Source: Pseudomonas reinekei
Lineage (GTDB): Bacteria; Pseudomonadota; Gammaproteobacteria; Pseudomonadales; Pseudomonadaceae
Length of the DNA: 64,000 nt
NCBI RefSeq assembly: GCF_001945365.1
Contig: NZ_MSTQ01000002.1
Coordinates: 372,001 to 436,000 of the forward strand
Direction of reading: 5' to 3'
The notes under the pieces are model-generated. The model saw nothing but the letters and a program-made list of their open reading frames with translations, made no database searches and was not told where the DNA came from. Position numbers and translations under genes: made by a program. Positions within the stretch are counted from its first letter, which is position 1; the number at the start of each line of letters is the position of its first letter. This document shows, piece after piece, positions 1 through 8,462 of the stretch.

Positions 1-490
1 CGGTGTTGGCCAGGTCATTGCGTTCGTAACGGCCTGTGGGGACGATGGTATCGACGGCGAAAATCGCGTGCATCTTGTCACTGTAGTGATAGCCCAAGGC
101 AGGCGCGAGGATGATGTCACCCAGGCCGCTTTTGCTTTGCGACTGGTCGTTGATGCTGACCTTGACGTCCACCAGCGGCGCAATCAGGTGAAAGCCGAGT
201 TGACCACCCAGCACTTGCTGCTCGGTTACCCAAATAAAGCGGCCGGCGATGCAATCGGCTCGCAGGTCGAAATCCATGGGCAGCTTCTTGCCATCGTTGC
301 CCCGAAAGCTATCGACCTCGTAGTGGCTTACGAACACCTGGCCGTACATACCCGGGGGAGGCATCGCGCCGGCCATGTAGGATTCCGCGCCCAAGGGGTA
401 AGACGAACCACCTCCTTCGCTGGCGTTCGCCATACAACTCAAGGCCATGCAAGTAACACCGGTGAGGTTGAACAACGATTGTCGATTCAT
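1..490 (-). CDS. MetA/SphA-type outer-membrane transporter, 3' end cut by window
   Basis: Reading the complement from an ATG at 490 gives an open frame with no stop to base 1 (about 163 residues). It begins with a signal peptide ending near ALSCMANAS and continues through PLGAESYMAGAMPPPGMYG, GQLGFHLIAPL and GLGDIILAPALGYHYSDKMH. These are typical of the SphA / MetA-pathway-of-phenol-degradation porin family, beta-barrel proteins of the outer membrane often placed beside aromatic degradation genes. The C-terminal barrel lies outside the window. It diverges from the dehydrogenase at 1012, so a shared 520-base regulatory gap is likely. The family is inferred from these motifs; the substrate is not known. 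A 154-residue frame on the other strand is its shadow. Confidence 0.75.
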   Translation of the reverse strand, partial: MNRQSLFNLTGVTCMALSCMANASEGGGSSYPLGAESYMAGAMPPPGMYGQVFVSHYEVDSFRGNDGKKLPMDFDLRADCIAGRFIWVTEQQVLGGQLGFHLIAPLVDVKVSINDQSQSKSGLGDIILAPALGYHYSDKMHAIFAVDTIVPTGRYERNDLANT

Positions 491-1011
491 GTTTTTAAGC
501 CTTCTTATTGTTTTGTTCGGGCGCACGGCTGAGTTCCCGCGACGGGTTACGGGTGTTACTCGCTGGGGAAACTTCGACGGATTTATAGAGCCGTCAATTT
601 AAAATGTCACGATTAAAAACTACCCTGCCAGGCCGACAAAACATTGCGAGGCCCGGTGTAGCGGCTGATTTTCAAATACAATCCGCACTTGAAAACAGGC
701 TAAATCAGGCAGTAAAAACCTTACAAATCAATCAATTACATAAAGAAGTGAAAAATAATCAAGCAATATCACCCACTTAGAATAAACAACCGAACTCCAA
801 TCGTTCGCAATTTAAGAACTCTGCGTACAACCAACTCCCGCAACTAACCCCTGCATTAATTCACCAAAAGAAAAACTCAGAAGGCCAGTAAGCCAACAAA
901 ACAATTGATCGTCCAAAACCCTGGACGCTACGTTCTGGACAACAGTCTTGTGACGATGCGCGCCACGCGTCAGCCTCAAGGCGTATTCAGCAGCCAACAA
1001 GGTCAATAACA
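491..1011. other. Divergent intergenic region, AT-rich
   Basis: This gap of about 520 bases lies between the divergently read porin and the iron alcohol dehydrogenase. Bases 600-800 are clearly AT-rich compared with the flanking genes, as expected for promoters. I see no convincing coding frame, no clear sigma-54 element and no RNA gene. The dehydrogenase start at 1012 is preceded by an AAGG-like ribosome site. Confidence 0.5.
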
Positions 1012-2127
1012 ATGAATCAACTCACTTGCCTGCCGCAGGATTCGGTGTTGTGGGGCACAAACATCCTGGCGGACGCCGTTGCCCGATTTGCCGACCATGG
1101 CATAGAGCGCCCGATTACTTTCACGGTGGCGCCGCTTGAATCCTTGAATGAGACCGCGCTGCAACCGCACATCCAGCAGAGTGTGGGCGTGTTCACCGAT
1201 TTGCCGGCGCATGTACCGGACGTCGCAGTCCAGGAGGGCTTGCAGGCGTGCATTCGCCTCGGCGCCAAGTCGATCATTGCTCTGGGCGGCGGCTCGGTGC
1301 TCGACGCGGCCAAGGCTGTGTCGTACCAGCACTTTCAGCGTACCGGCATTTACCTGCCTATCGCGGCGCTGCCCACCACCCTGTCAGGCTCGGAGTTTTC
1401 CCATTACTTCGGCATCACCGAAACCACCGGTCGGGTGAAATTCAAACGCAGTTACGCCATTCGCGAAACGACCCCCAAAGTGGTGGTGCTCGACCCTGTA
1501 CTGTTGCTGGATACGCCCCGCTCGTTGCTACTGTCCTCGGCGATCAAGGGCATGGATCACGCGGTGGAAGGCATGCGCAAGGTCCGCGTCGACCACCCCC
1601 ACGCGATCATGTCGGCCAGCGGTTTGCAGCGTTTCTTCAACGTGCTGGAGCGCTGGCCTGAACGGTTCGAAACCCGCCTCGCCATCGACCATGGCCTGGT
1701 CACCCCCCACGACCTGCTGCAACTGCAACTGGCGGCGTGGCAATGCTACTTCTCACCCGCGTCGGTGATTTACGGGCTCAGCCACCGCATCGGTCATATC
1801 TTGGGCGGTACTTTCGGCCTTCCCCATAGCATGACTTCGTGCATCACCCTGGCACCGGTCATCCGCGCGTGCGCCGAACACTACGGGGCCAAACTCGATA
1901 TTTTTACGCCGGCGCCCAACGGGCAGGCCGCCGAACAATTGGCCGAGCGCGTCGCTGGTCTGGTGCTCAGACTCGGCCTGCCTCATCGCATCAGCAGCTT
2001 TGACATCGACAAGTCGCAACTGGGCAAAATTGCCGAGTTGCTCAACGCCAATTACCCGAAAGAGGTCGAGGACTTGGGCGACAACGCGGCGGTCAAGCTT
2101 GAGCTGCTGCTGGAGCGCCTGTGGTGA
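1012..2127 (+). CDS. Iron-containing alcohol dehydrogenase, maleylacetate-reductase-like
   Basis: The 371-residue protein belongs to the iron-containing alcohol dehydrogenase superfamily. The NAD(P)-binding GGGSVLDAAKAV is near residues 92-103, and the metal-binding region has GMDHAVEGM followed by SHRIGHILGGTFGLPHS. The last block closely resembles the HHxxCHVLGGxFxLPHA signature of maleylacetate reductases (LinF, TfdF, PcpE), which reduce maleylacetate to 3-oxoadipate after hydroquinone or hydroxyquinol ring cleavage. This fits the hydroquinone dioxygenase-like gene at 8463-9413 and the aromatic porin next door. The stop overlaps the following amidase start, so the two are translationally coupled. 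Maleylacetate as substrate is inference; another short-chain aldehyde is possible. Confidence 0.75.
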   Translation: MNQLTCLPQDSVLWGTNILADAVARFADHGIERPITFTVAPLESLNETALQPHIQQSVGVFTDLPAHVPDVAVQEGLQACIRLGAKSIIALGGGSVLDAAKAVSYQHFQRTGIYLPIAALPTTLSGSEFSHYFGITETTGRVKFKRSYAIRETTPKVVVLDPVLLLDTPRSLLLSSAIKGMDHAVEGMRKVRVDHPHAIMSASGLQRFFNVLERWPERFETRLAIDHGLVTPHDLLQLQLAAWQCYFSPASVIYGLSHRIGHILGGTFGLPHSMTSCITLAPVIRACAEHYGAKLDIFTPAPNGQAAEQLAERVAGLVLRLGLPHRISSFDIDKSQLGKIAELLNANYPKEVEDLGDNAAVKLELLLERLW

Positions 2128-3470
2128 TCGCTCGCATGTCAGGGTTGCGTGACGCGCGTCAGGCTCTGCTAAGCGGCAATGTCAGCGCGACAGTGTTGAT
2201 CGAGCAGGCGCTGACAATAGCGCAAGCTACCCAGCCGACCTTGAATGCGTTTGCCAGTATCACCCGCCACTCGGCGCTGGAGGCTGCGGCGTACAGTGAC
2301 CGACGCTATGCCGCCGGTACCCAGCGAGCCCTTGAAGGCCTGCCGATCGGCGTCAAGGACTTGATCGACACCCAAGGCCTGGAAACCCGCTACGGCTCGC
2401 CCGCCTGCCTGGGCAATGTGCCGTCGGCCAACGCCCAAGTGGTGCAGGTATTGGTGGAGCAAGGCGCGATCATTATCGGCAAGACCACCACCCACGAATT
2501 TGCCTGGGGCGTCACCACCTCCAGCAGTGAGTTCGGCGACACCTTCAATCCCCTCGACACCCGCTGCATTCCCGGTGGTTCGAGCGGCGGTGCGGCGGCG
2601 GCGATTGCCGGTGGTGCAGTCGCCGCGGGCCTGGGTACCGACACCGGTGGTTCGGTGCGAATCCCGGCGGCGATGTGCGGGGTGACCGGTTTCAAGCCAA
2701 CCTATGGCCGGTTCCCGACCCAGGGTATTTTTGCCCTGGCGCCCAGCCTGGATCATCCGGGGTTGCTCGGCGCCAGCGTGTCGGACGTGATGCTGCTGGC
2801 GGCCGCATTGGGTATCGCACCCGATGACCGGCCAGTCGTGGCACCGCGCTTTAAGATTATCAGCCAGGTCGACCCGGTGCCCATGAGCGCGGCAGTGGCG
2901 CAGGCGTTCGAGCATGCCGTGGACAGTGTTCGTAAGGTGTATGGGTGCGACGAAGTCGATACCCCGGGGCTGTTCGAGGGGGCGTTTCAGGCTTTCGCGC
3001 AGATTGTCCTGACGGAGGGTGGCGTGTCCCACTTTGCTCGCCATGACTGGGACTTCATCAAGCGTCACTATGGCGCAGAAACGGTAGAGCGTCTCGAGCG
3101 GTCCAGGGCGGTGGTGATGAGCGATTACGCCAACGCGCAAACAGTGCGCCGAACACTGCGCGTCAAGCTCGAGCAGGCCATGGCCGGTGTCGATTATCTA
3201 TTGCTGGCGACTTGCCCCTGCACCGCGCCGCGGGTAGGCCAGTCGAGCTTGAACATCGGCGCCTGGCAGGGCACGGTGCGCGAAGCCCTGATGACCTATA
3301 CCGCCCCTTTCAATCTCGCGGGTTTTCCGGCCATTTCAATTCCATTACCTTTGCGGGCGCCCGACAGTCCCCTACCCGCTTCCCTGCAAATCGTCGGCCG
3401 AGCGGGCGATGATGCGGGCCTGCTGCGGATTGCGATGGCGCTGGAAAGTCTGTTGGCTGAGGGCTGCTGA
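2124..3470 (+). CDS. Amidase signature family hydrolase
   Basis: This is an amidase signature enzyme of about 448 residues. The catalytic Ser-cisSer-Lys triad is visible: Lys in PIGVKDLIDT, the glycine/serine stretch GGSSGGAAAAIAGG, and the nucleophile region GTDTGGSVRIPAAMCG followed by GFKPTYGR. Such enzymes hydrolyse amide bonds to acid plus ammonia in the cytoplasm. I chose the GTG at 2124 because it overlaps the previous stop as GTGA; a GTG at 2121 and an ATG at 2136 are alternatives. The coupling with the maleylacetate-reductase-like gene suggests a joint pathway, perhaps releasing an acid from an aryl or acyl amide. The substrate cannot be read from the sequence. Confidence 0.85.
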   Translation: MIARMSGLRDARQALLSGNVSATVLIEQALTIAQATQPTLNAFASITRHSALEAAAYSDRRYAAGTQRALEGLPIGVKDLIDTQGLETRYGSPACLGNVPSANAQVVQVLVEQGAIIIGKTTTHEFAWGVTTSSSEFGDTFNPLDTRCIPGGSSGGAAAAIAGGAVAAGLGTDTGGSVRIPAAMCGVTGFKPTYGRFPTQGIFALAPSLDHPGLLGASVSDVMLLAAALGIAPDDRPVVAPRFKIISQVDPVPMSAAVAQAFEHAVDSVRKVYGCDEVDTPGLFEGAFQAFAQIVLTEGGVSHFARHDWDFIKRHYGAETVERLERSRAVVMSDYANAQTVRRTLRVKLEQAMAGVDYLLLATCPCTAPRVGQSSLNIGAWQGTVREALMTYTAPFNLAGFPAISIPLPLRAPDSPLPASLQIVGRAGDDAGLLRIAMALESLLAEGC

Positions 3471-3497
3471 AGGCAAGCAATCCCACTGACTGCCCCC

Positions 3498-3529
3498 CGT
3501 GTGGGAGCGAGCAGGCTCGCTCCCACACG
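3498..3529. repeat. REP-type hairpin between convergent genes
   Basis: A perfect 15-base inverted repeat with arms CGTGTGGGAGCGAGC and GCTCGCTCCCACACG and a 2-base centre lies between the convergent amidase and LysR genes. The core GTGGGAGCGAGC is a common Pseudomonas REP sequence and recurs at 30619-30710. It probably also acts as a bidirectional terminator. Confidence 0.85.
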
Positions 3530-3538
3530 TCTTGTGCC

Positions 3539-4450
3539 TTACGCGTCGTCGAAGGTCGTGACCTTGGGAATCTCCACGGCGAGAAAATCGATCAGCGCCC
3601 TTACCGCCGGCAGCAGCCCGGTGCGATGAGGCATCAGCGCGGTCATGCGTGCGTCCGCGACCATCCACCCCGGCAACACCCGTCGCAGGGTGCCGTTCTT
3701 GAGTTCTTCCTTGCAGATATAGCCCGGCAGCGCAGCGATCCCCAGGTTCGCGCAGGCGGCTTCCTTGGTAGAGATCATGTCGTTGCTCTGGAATCGTGGC
3801 GCGATAGGCACGCTGGTGTCCTGGCCAGTCGAGCTGCGCAAATTCCAATGCGGCGAACCTCCGCGCACGATCGAAATGGTCGTGTGTTGCGCCAGGTCCT
3901 CCGGGGTCGCCGGTGCCCCCGATTTCTCCAGATACTCAGGCCCGGCGAACAGGAACCATGGCACACTGGCAATCGCCCGCTGGACCAGGGACGAGTCCTG
4001 CAACGGCGAGATGTGCCCGCGAATCGCCAGATCAAAGCCTTCGCCGACAATGTCCACCAGCCGGTCGGTGGATATCTCCACGATCTGTACCTTGGGATAA
4101 CGGGCAAGGAACGTGGGCAGCAAATCGCGCAGGGCGAACTGGGCGATTTCTACCGCCGTGGTGATGCGCACGACGCCGCTGGGCTCGGCCAGCCGTTGGC
4201 GCACCGCCTCTTCGGCGATGTCCGCGCTGTTGAGCATGGCGATGGCGTACTGGTAGAACTCAGTACCGATGTCGGTCATGCCGAACTGGCGCGAAGTGCG
4301 GTTGAGCAGGCGAACGCCGAGATAGTTTTCCAGCTCATGGACCCGATGGCTCAGTGTCGATTTGGGAAGTCGCAGACTGTTGCCGGCGGCGGTGAAGCCA
4401 CCTCGGTCGACCACTTGAACAAAGTAAAAGACATCTTTCAAATCCAGCAT
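3539..4450 (-). CDS. LysR family transcriptional regulator
   Basis: This 303-residue LysR-type regulator has an N-terminal winged helix-turn-helix (about residues 1-60: GGFTAAGNSLRLPKSTLSHR, then LENYLGVRLLNRTSR) and a C-terminal substrate-binding-like co-inducer domain from about residue 90. It is read divergently from the heme protein gene at 4767, with a 316-base gap that should hold its binding site, so that gene is the most likely target. The neighbouring catabolic genes suggest an aromatic inducer, but this is inference. It resembles the CrgA-like sub-branch with short ligand domains. Confidence 0.85.
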   Translation of the reverse strand: MLDLKDVFYFVQVVDRGGFTAAGNSLRLPKSTLSHRVHELENYLGVRLLNRTSRQFGMTDIGTEFYQYAIAMLNSADIAEEAVRQRLAEPSGVVRITTAVEIAQFALRDLLPTFLARYPKVQIVEISTDRLVDIVGEGFDLAIRGHISPLQDSSLVQRAIASVPWFLFAGPEYLEKSGAPATPEDLAQHTTISIVRGGSPHWNLRSSTGQDTSVPIAPRFQSNDMISTKEAACANLGIAALPGYICKEELKNGTLRRVLPGWMVADARMTALMPHRTGLLPAVRALIDFLAVEIPKVTTFDDA

Positions 4451-4766
4451 CCGGGCATTACCTGGGCAGAATCACGATGGAGAAAACCGGGGCGTTTTTT
4501 TTCTGGAATGAGCCCTCGGTAATTGATGCTAACCGCTGCGCAATAGAGGCCCTGCGATCATCGATTGCTTCATCATAAGTACGTGACCGTCTGACGACAA
4601 TGACAGTTATTCTGGCAGGATTCAGGGGGTATTTACCGCAAGGATCGTTCGCCGATCCGGGACTTAACGTACAGCACGGCCAACTTCTCAGGCCTGCGCC
4701 CTCGCCCTAGTATTTTCTTGATCCCCGCCGCTGATTGGCAGGCTGAACACGACCAGGAAAATAACA
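4451..4766. promoter_or_regulatory. Divergent LysR / heme-protein promoter region
   Basis: This 316-base gap separates the LysR gene from the heme-protein gene. No coding frame is supported. The + strand gene has a good ribosome site, AGGA at about 4756, eight bases before its ATG. A LysR T-N11-A box is expected here, but I could not single one out. Confidence 0.4.
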
Positions 4767-5660
4767 ATGAACAACACCCTAGATACCGCGAGCCTCGCTC
4801 CCACCGACACCCCCGTCGGTCAAACGCCCTACAGCGCCTGGATGCACACTGATGTGCTGCACTCCCTACAGACCCCGGTCAGCGATCACCCTGGCGAACA
4901 TGCCTGGATCGCCCACGTGCAAGTGTCTGAGCTCTACTGGATGCTCATCGTCAAGGAACTGCAAACGGCGCAACGCCAATTGCGCGAAAACAACCTGGGC
5001 CACGTCTACCGCACCTTGATGCGGGTGGTCGGCCATCAAGAGGTGCTGGACGCCAACTGGCGCTCGATTGACTGGATGACGCCGAACGACCTGATGGCAA
5101 TCCTCTCACGCGCCGCCGCGACCTACGGCAAGGACACTGCGCTGCAAGGCTGGACCTATCGACACATGGTTTATTTGCTGGGGATCAAGCAGGCCGAGCA
5201 TCTTCAACATTTCGAACCGCAACCGGCGCGCCTGGCACAACTCAAGCAGGCCCTGGCCGAACCGAGCCTCTATGATGAACTGCTCGCCTATTTCAGCCGC
5301 ATCGGCATGGATGTGCCCAAAGCGGTACTGGCGCGTGATTTCAGTGCCCCGTATGTTCCAAGCCAAGCCATCGAACAGCTATGGCGCGAGATTTATGCCG
5401 GTCCCGATATCAACCTCCAGTTACAGCAGATTGGCGAAACCCTGGCCGACATCGCCGAGGCGTTCAGCCAATGGAAGTACCGTCACCTGATGGCAACCCG
5501 ACGAACTTTCGGTACCCGCCCCGCCTACTTCGGCACCGAAGGCGTCGCCTGGCTGGCACCGACTCTGGATGAAATTCCGTTCCCGGAACTTTGGTCGGCC
5601 CGCACCTTCATCGGCAATCCACCAACAGGGTGCCCGCATATGGCCAAGCACAAAAGCTGA
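4767..5660 (+). CDS. Divergent tryptophan 2,3-dioxygenase superfamily heme protein
   Basis: The 297-residue protein aligns along its length with tryptophan 2,3-dioxygenase (TDO): the VQVSELYWMLIVKEL helix near 51-65, YRHMVYLLGIKQ near 131-142, the proximal heme histidine in QWKYRH (His240), and FPELWSART near the end. Compared with the Xanthomonas enzyme as I remember it, the distal His55 is Val51, Phe51 is Trp47, Tyr113 is Leu109, the carboxylate-binding Arg117 is Leu113, and the GTGGSSG loop carrying Thr254 is replaced by a loop with Tyr254. The heme ligand is kept but the amino-acid carboxylate clamp is lost, so tryptophan is unlikely to be the substrate. It sits beside GST, quinone reductase and dioxygenase genes. 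The fold assignment is firm; the function is unknown. Confidence 0.75.
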   Translation: MNNTLDTASLAPTDTPVGQTPYSAWMHTDVLHSLQTPVSDHPGEHAWIAHVQVSELYWMLIVKELQTAQRQLRENNLGHVYRTLMRVVGHQEVLDANWRSIDWMTPNDLMAILSRAAATYGKDTALQGWTYRHMVYLLGIKQAEHLQHFEPQPARLAQLKQALAEPSLYDELLAYFSRIGMDVPKAVLARDFSAPYVPSQAIEQLWREIYAGPDINLQLQQIGETLADIAEAFSQWKYRHLMATRRTFGTRPAYFGTEGVAWLAPTLDEIPFPELWSARTFIGNPPTGCPHMAKHKS

Positions 5661-5682
5661 GGGCGGGTTTCAAATCTGAATC

Positions 5683-5848
5683 CGCAATCGCGGGCAAACC
5701 TTGCTCCTAAAGGTACAGCAGCAACGCCTCGACTCGGCCGGCACCCGCCATTACTCCAGGAGCAAAGCTTGCTCGCGATTGCGCCCGTACATTCAACATT
5801 GCTAGCGCCTGACACGACGCCAGCTCGGGCAAGCTTTGCTCCTACGGG
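5683..5848. repeat. Cluster of three REP-like units
   Basis: Three related copies fill the gap between the convergent heme-protein and GST genes. A first unit at 5683-5708 and a third at 5824-5848 lie in the same orientation; a second at 5758-5783 is inverted. The shared core is GGGCAAACCTTGCTCCT or GAGCAAGCTTTGCTCCT. The first unit differs from the complement of the second at only three bases. This is a REP/BIME arrangement that may also terminate both transcripts. Confidence 0.75.
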
Positions 5849-5849
5849 C

Positions 5850-6914
5850 TCACCGGGCAGAACAGTCTGACAAACCAGCGAAATACTCTGAAGGCGGCAG
5901 TGAATCGATGGACGCGCCAATCGCCTCGCGGCATAGCGACGGCCGTTGGGTTAGGGCCTCGAAATACCGCGTAACCTTGGGCATGTTCTCCCAAAGCGAG
6001 GCCAGGCCGAGATAGGCCATACGGATAAGGTTGACACCCCAGACAACGTCCGCCAGTGAGAACTCATCACCCTTCAGATACGGAAACGACTGCGCACCCA
6101 GGGACTGCTCGAGCACCATCAGCAAATCGCTGGCATCCTGCCGGGCGGCGCGTTGGAACGCTGCGTCGCGGCAGACCTTTTTACCCCCGCTTTCCTTGGC
6201 AATTTTGGCGTGATAGGCCTCCACCAGTCCCGCGTCCCCGGCATTGGCCGCAGCCAGGGCTAGCAGCGCTATTACCTTGTAGTCATACACCGTTTCCATC
6301 ACCGACTTAAGGCTGTCGGGACGGTGGTCAGCGTCCGGGTGAAAACCGTACAGCAGCGCGGCATTGGGCAACCGATCGACGATGCTGACCTGGCGCATCG
6401 CCTGGGCATGAGCTTCCCCATGGACCGGTAACAGTTGCAACGGCTCACGGGACACACCATCGAGGTAGCAGCAGATGCGCTTGGAATCCGCGATCACCCG
6501 CCCGGCCACATAATCGATGAGTAACGGTACCGCACAGGGATCGAAGCCCTCGGTCTCCACCGAGGTACGCCCGCTATAGCCGTTGACCAATGCCTGCCCC
6601 ATTTCTTTACCGGCGATAAGTCGCAAGCGCACATACGAGGGGTTGTAATGCTCGGCTGCAATGACGCCGTCAGCGCCCATCGAGCACAGGATGATCAAGT
6701 CGTTGGAGCGGTAGGACAGTTGTTTCTCATGCAGGACCGTGCGGACTTTTTGCGAGCACAACGAACTCGCGGCATGGAACAGTTCAAAACGCGGCTCAGG
6801 CTCATCACCCACCAGGGTGCTTCGCCAGGGGTCAAGCATGCCGACGCGCACAGCGGCAGCCATGTGCTTGAGTTGTTCGATGGTTTTGGTCACATCTGCT
6901 TTATCAACATCCAC
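5850..6914 (-). CDS. LinD-like glutathione S-transferase (reductive dehalogenase type)
   Basis: This 354-residue GST is much longer than ordinary GSTs (about 200-220) and matches the length and layout of LinD, the 2,5-dichlorohydroquinone reductive dechlorinase. The glutathione-binding start PRFELFHAASSLCSQKVR carries Ser51 and Cys53 in the Ser-x-Cys spacing of PcpC Ser11/Cys13. It is followed by NPSYVRLRL, SGRTSVETEGFDP, VPLLIDY and IADSKRICCYLDG, all recognisable in LinD. A helical C-terminal domain follows. Start is a GTG at 6914 behind GGAG eight bases upstream. It is divergent from the small GST at 7128. Glutathione-dependent removal of halogen, or another substituent, from a hydroquinone ring is a strong inference, not proof. 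Confidence 0.75.
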   Translation of the reverse strand: MDVDKADVTKTIEQLKHMAAAVRVGMLDPWRSTLVGDEPEPRFELFHAASSLCSQKVRTVLHEKQLSYRSNDLIILCSMGADGVIAAEHYNPSYVRLRLIAGKEMGQALVNGYSGRTSVETEGFDPCAVPLLIDYVAGRVIADSKRICCYLDGVSREPLQLLPVHGEAHAQAMRQVSIVDRLPNAALLYGFHPDADHRPDSLKSVMETVYDYKVIALLALAAANAGDAGLVEAYHAKIAKESGGKKVCRDAAFQRAARQDASDLLMVLEQSLGAQSFPYLKGDEFSLADVVWGVNLIRMAYLGLASLWENMPKVTRYFEALTQRPSLCREAIGASIDSLPPSEYFAGLSDCSAR

Positions 6915-7127
6915 GACAGTCTCTCCTTCGGTTCGTTTTTTTTGATTTCAGTAGAAGATCGGGGTCTTTTTTGAGCGTTGATCTGCCGGTGTCCGTTCGC
7001 CAAGAAGTGCCAAACGGCGCACCGTCAGGCACGAGCAAATCCGGTAGGATGGGAAATGTCCCAGGCACGGGATCGCGGGTTCATCGCGGTCATGCCTGGC
7101 CCCTGATTTCCCGTTGGAGCGAACATC
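6915..7127. promoter_or_regulatory. Divergent GST promoter region
   Basis: A 213-base gap lies between the two divergent GST genes. Both starts have GGAG-type ribosome sites: near 6925 on the complement and 7116-7119 on the + strand. I see no clear operator. Confidence 0.4.
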
Positions 7128-7730
7128 TTGCGACTCTATGACAGCCGAATGTCGGGCAACGCCTGGAAGGTGCGCATTCTGCTCAATCAGTTGGGGCAGC
7201 CTTACGAGCGCATCACCCTGGACCTGGCCAAAGGGGAACAACTGACCCCACAGTTCCAGCAACTCAACCGTTTCTGCCGAGTGCCGGTGTTGCAGCTAGA
7301 TGACGGCCGGACCGTCGTCGAGTCCGGCGCCATCCTGCTGCACCTGGCAGAGGGTAGCCGCTACCTGCCGGACGATCCCTGGCTGCGCTCGCAAGTCACG
7401 GGCTGGCTGTCGTTCGAACAGGGCGACCTGCAAAAACCGTTGGCGCTTTGCCGGGTTTACCATTTGAAGGGCATCACCGAACAAATGGCCGCGCAGATCG
7501 AGCAATTCCATAACGAAGGCTACCTCGCACTGGCTCGACTCGAGCAATGGCTGGTGCAACACACCTGGTTGGTGGGCGACCACTACACCGTGGCTGACCT
7601 GGGCCTGTTTGCCTATGTCTCGCTGGCCAGCCAGGGTGGTTTTGACATGCACAGGTTCACCGCCATCGGGCAGTGGCTGGAGCGGGTCAAAAACCAGCCA
7701 GGCTGGGTCGAACTGCTGCCGGCAGGATGA
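7128..7730 (+). CDS. Glutathione S-transferase, small
   Basis: This 200-residue GST has a thioredoxin-fold domain with MRLYDSRMSGNAWKVRILL and the cis-proline element CRVPVLQLDDG, the glutathione gamma-glutamyl contact ESGAILLHLAEGS, and an all-helical C-terminal domain containing TVADLGLFAY. The start is a TTG at 7128, supported by GGAG at 7116-7119 with eight-base spacing and by conservation from the first residue. It is divergent from the LinD-like GST. It may conjugate glutathione to quinones or remove glutathione from conjugates made by the neighbour; the sequence does not say which. Confidence 0.85.
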   Translation: MRLYDSRMSGNAWKVRILLNQLGQPYERITLDLAKGEQLTPQFQQLNRFCRVPVLQLDDGRTVVESGAILLHLAEGSRYLPDDPWLRSQVTGWLSFEQGDLQKPLALCRVYHLKGITEQMAAQIEQFHNEGYLALARLEQWLVQHTWLVGDHYTVADLGLFAYVSLASQGGFDMHRFTAIGQWLERVKNQPGWVELLPAG

Positions 7731-7755
7731 GCACCCTGCCGGCGACTCACCGCTT

Positions 7756-8385
7756 TCAGGCGGCTTCGGTGACCGACGGCACGCAGCGCAACGAGCGCGC
7801 GACCGAAGCCACCCGACGGCCCTGGTACTCGGCGACGGCCAGGTGGTCGTCATCCGGCACCAGGGTGTCGTGCACCGAGACATGGGTCGCGCCGTAAGGG
7901 GTACCGGCCTTGAACATCGACGGATCGGCATAGCCCAGCGGCACGATGATCAGGCCCAAGTGGGCCATCGGGGCATAGATCGACAGCAGGGTCGATTCGT
8001 TGCCGCCATGCCTGGACGAGGTCGAACCGAACACCGACCCGGCCTTGCCGTTGAGCTTGCCGGCGAACCACAGGCCGCCGAGGCCATCGATGTAGGCCTT
8101 GAGCTCCGAAGAGATCGAACCAAAGCGTGTCGGCGTGCCGAAGATGATGGCGTCGGCCCATTCGGCGTCGGCTTCGGTCGGTTTTTCATATTTGGCGTTC
8201 ATGGCTTCGGCGCTGTCGAACCAGCCCGGAACCTGCTGCATGACTTCAGGACCGACCAGCTCCCGAGCCCGACGCAGTCGAACCTCGGCGCCTTCGGCCA
8301 CGGCCCCAGCGGCAATGGCGTTGGCCAGTATTTCGGTGGAACGGGTGCGCGAATAGAACACGATCAGAACGTTTGGTTTGGACAT
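7756..8385 (-). CDS. wrbA: WrbA-like NAD(P)H:quinone oxidoreductase (flavodoxin fold)
   Basis: The 209-residue flavodoxin-like protein has the FMN phosphate loop YSRTRSTEILANAIAAGA (residues 11-28) and the WrbA element IIFGTPTRFGSISSELKAYID, with FGSTSSRHGGNESTLLS further on. WrbA-type enzymes are FMN-dependent cytoplasmic reductases that carry two electrons from NAD(P)H to quinones, forming hydroquinones. The start is the ATG at 8385; the frame runs open further upstream without support. It lies directly downstream of the hydroquinone dioxygenase-like gene on the same strand. Together they could convert a quinone to hydroquinone and then open the ring. Confidence 0.85.
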   Translation of the reverse strand: MSKPNVLIVFYSRTRSTEILANAIAAGAVAEGAEVRLRRARELVGPEVMQQVPGWFDSAEAMNAKYEKPTEADAEWADAIIFGTPTRFGSISSELKAYIDGLGGLWFAGKLNGKAGSVFGSTSSRHGGNESTLLSIYAPMAHLGLIIVPLGYADPSMFKAGTPYGATHVSVHDTLVPDDDHLAVAEYQGRRVASVARSLRCVPSVTEAA

Positions 8386-8462
8386 GATGCAACCTGTGCA
8401 GGAAGGAAGGTGAACAGCGACCGCTGGATGCGATCGCTGGGTGCAGGGTGTGAGGTGTCGAG

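Noticed and set aside
68..532. 154-codon frame on the + strand
   Set aside because: It is antisense to the MetA/SphA-type porin, whose complement reading has a signal peptide and family motifs.
2169..3140. 323-codon frame on the minus strand
   Set aside because: It is a shadow of the amidase, with no domain and Arg/His/Gly-rich composition typical of antisense in GC-rich DNA.
4767..5660. Ordinary tryptophan 2,3-dioxygenase (kynurenine pathway)
   Set aside because: Key tryptophan-binding residues are replaced and no kynureninase or kynurenine formamidase gene is nearby.
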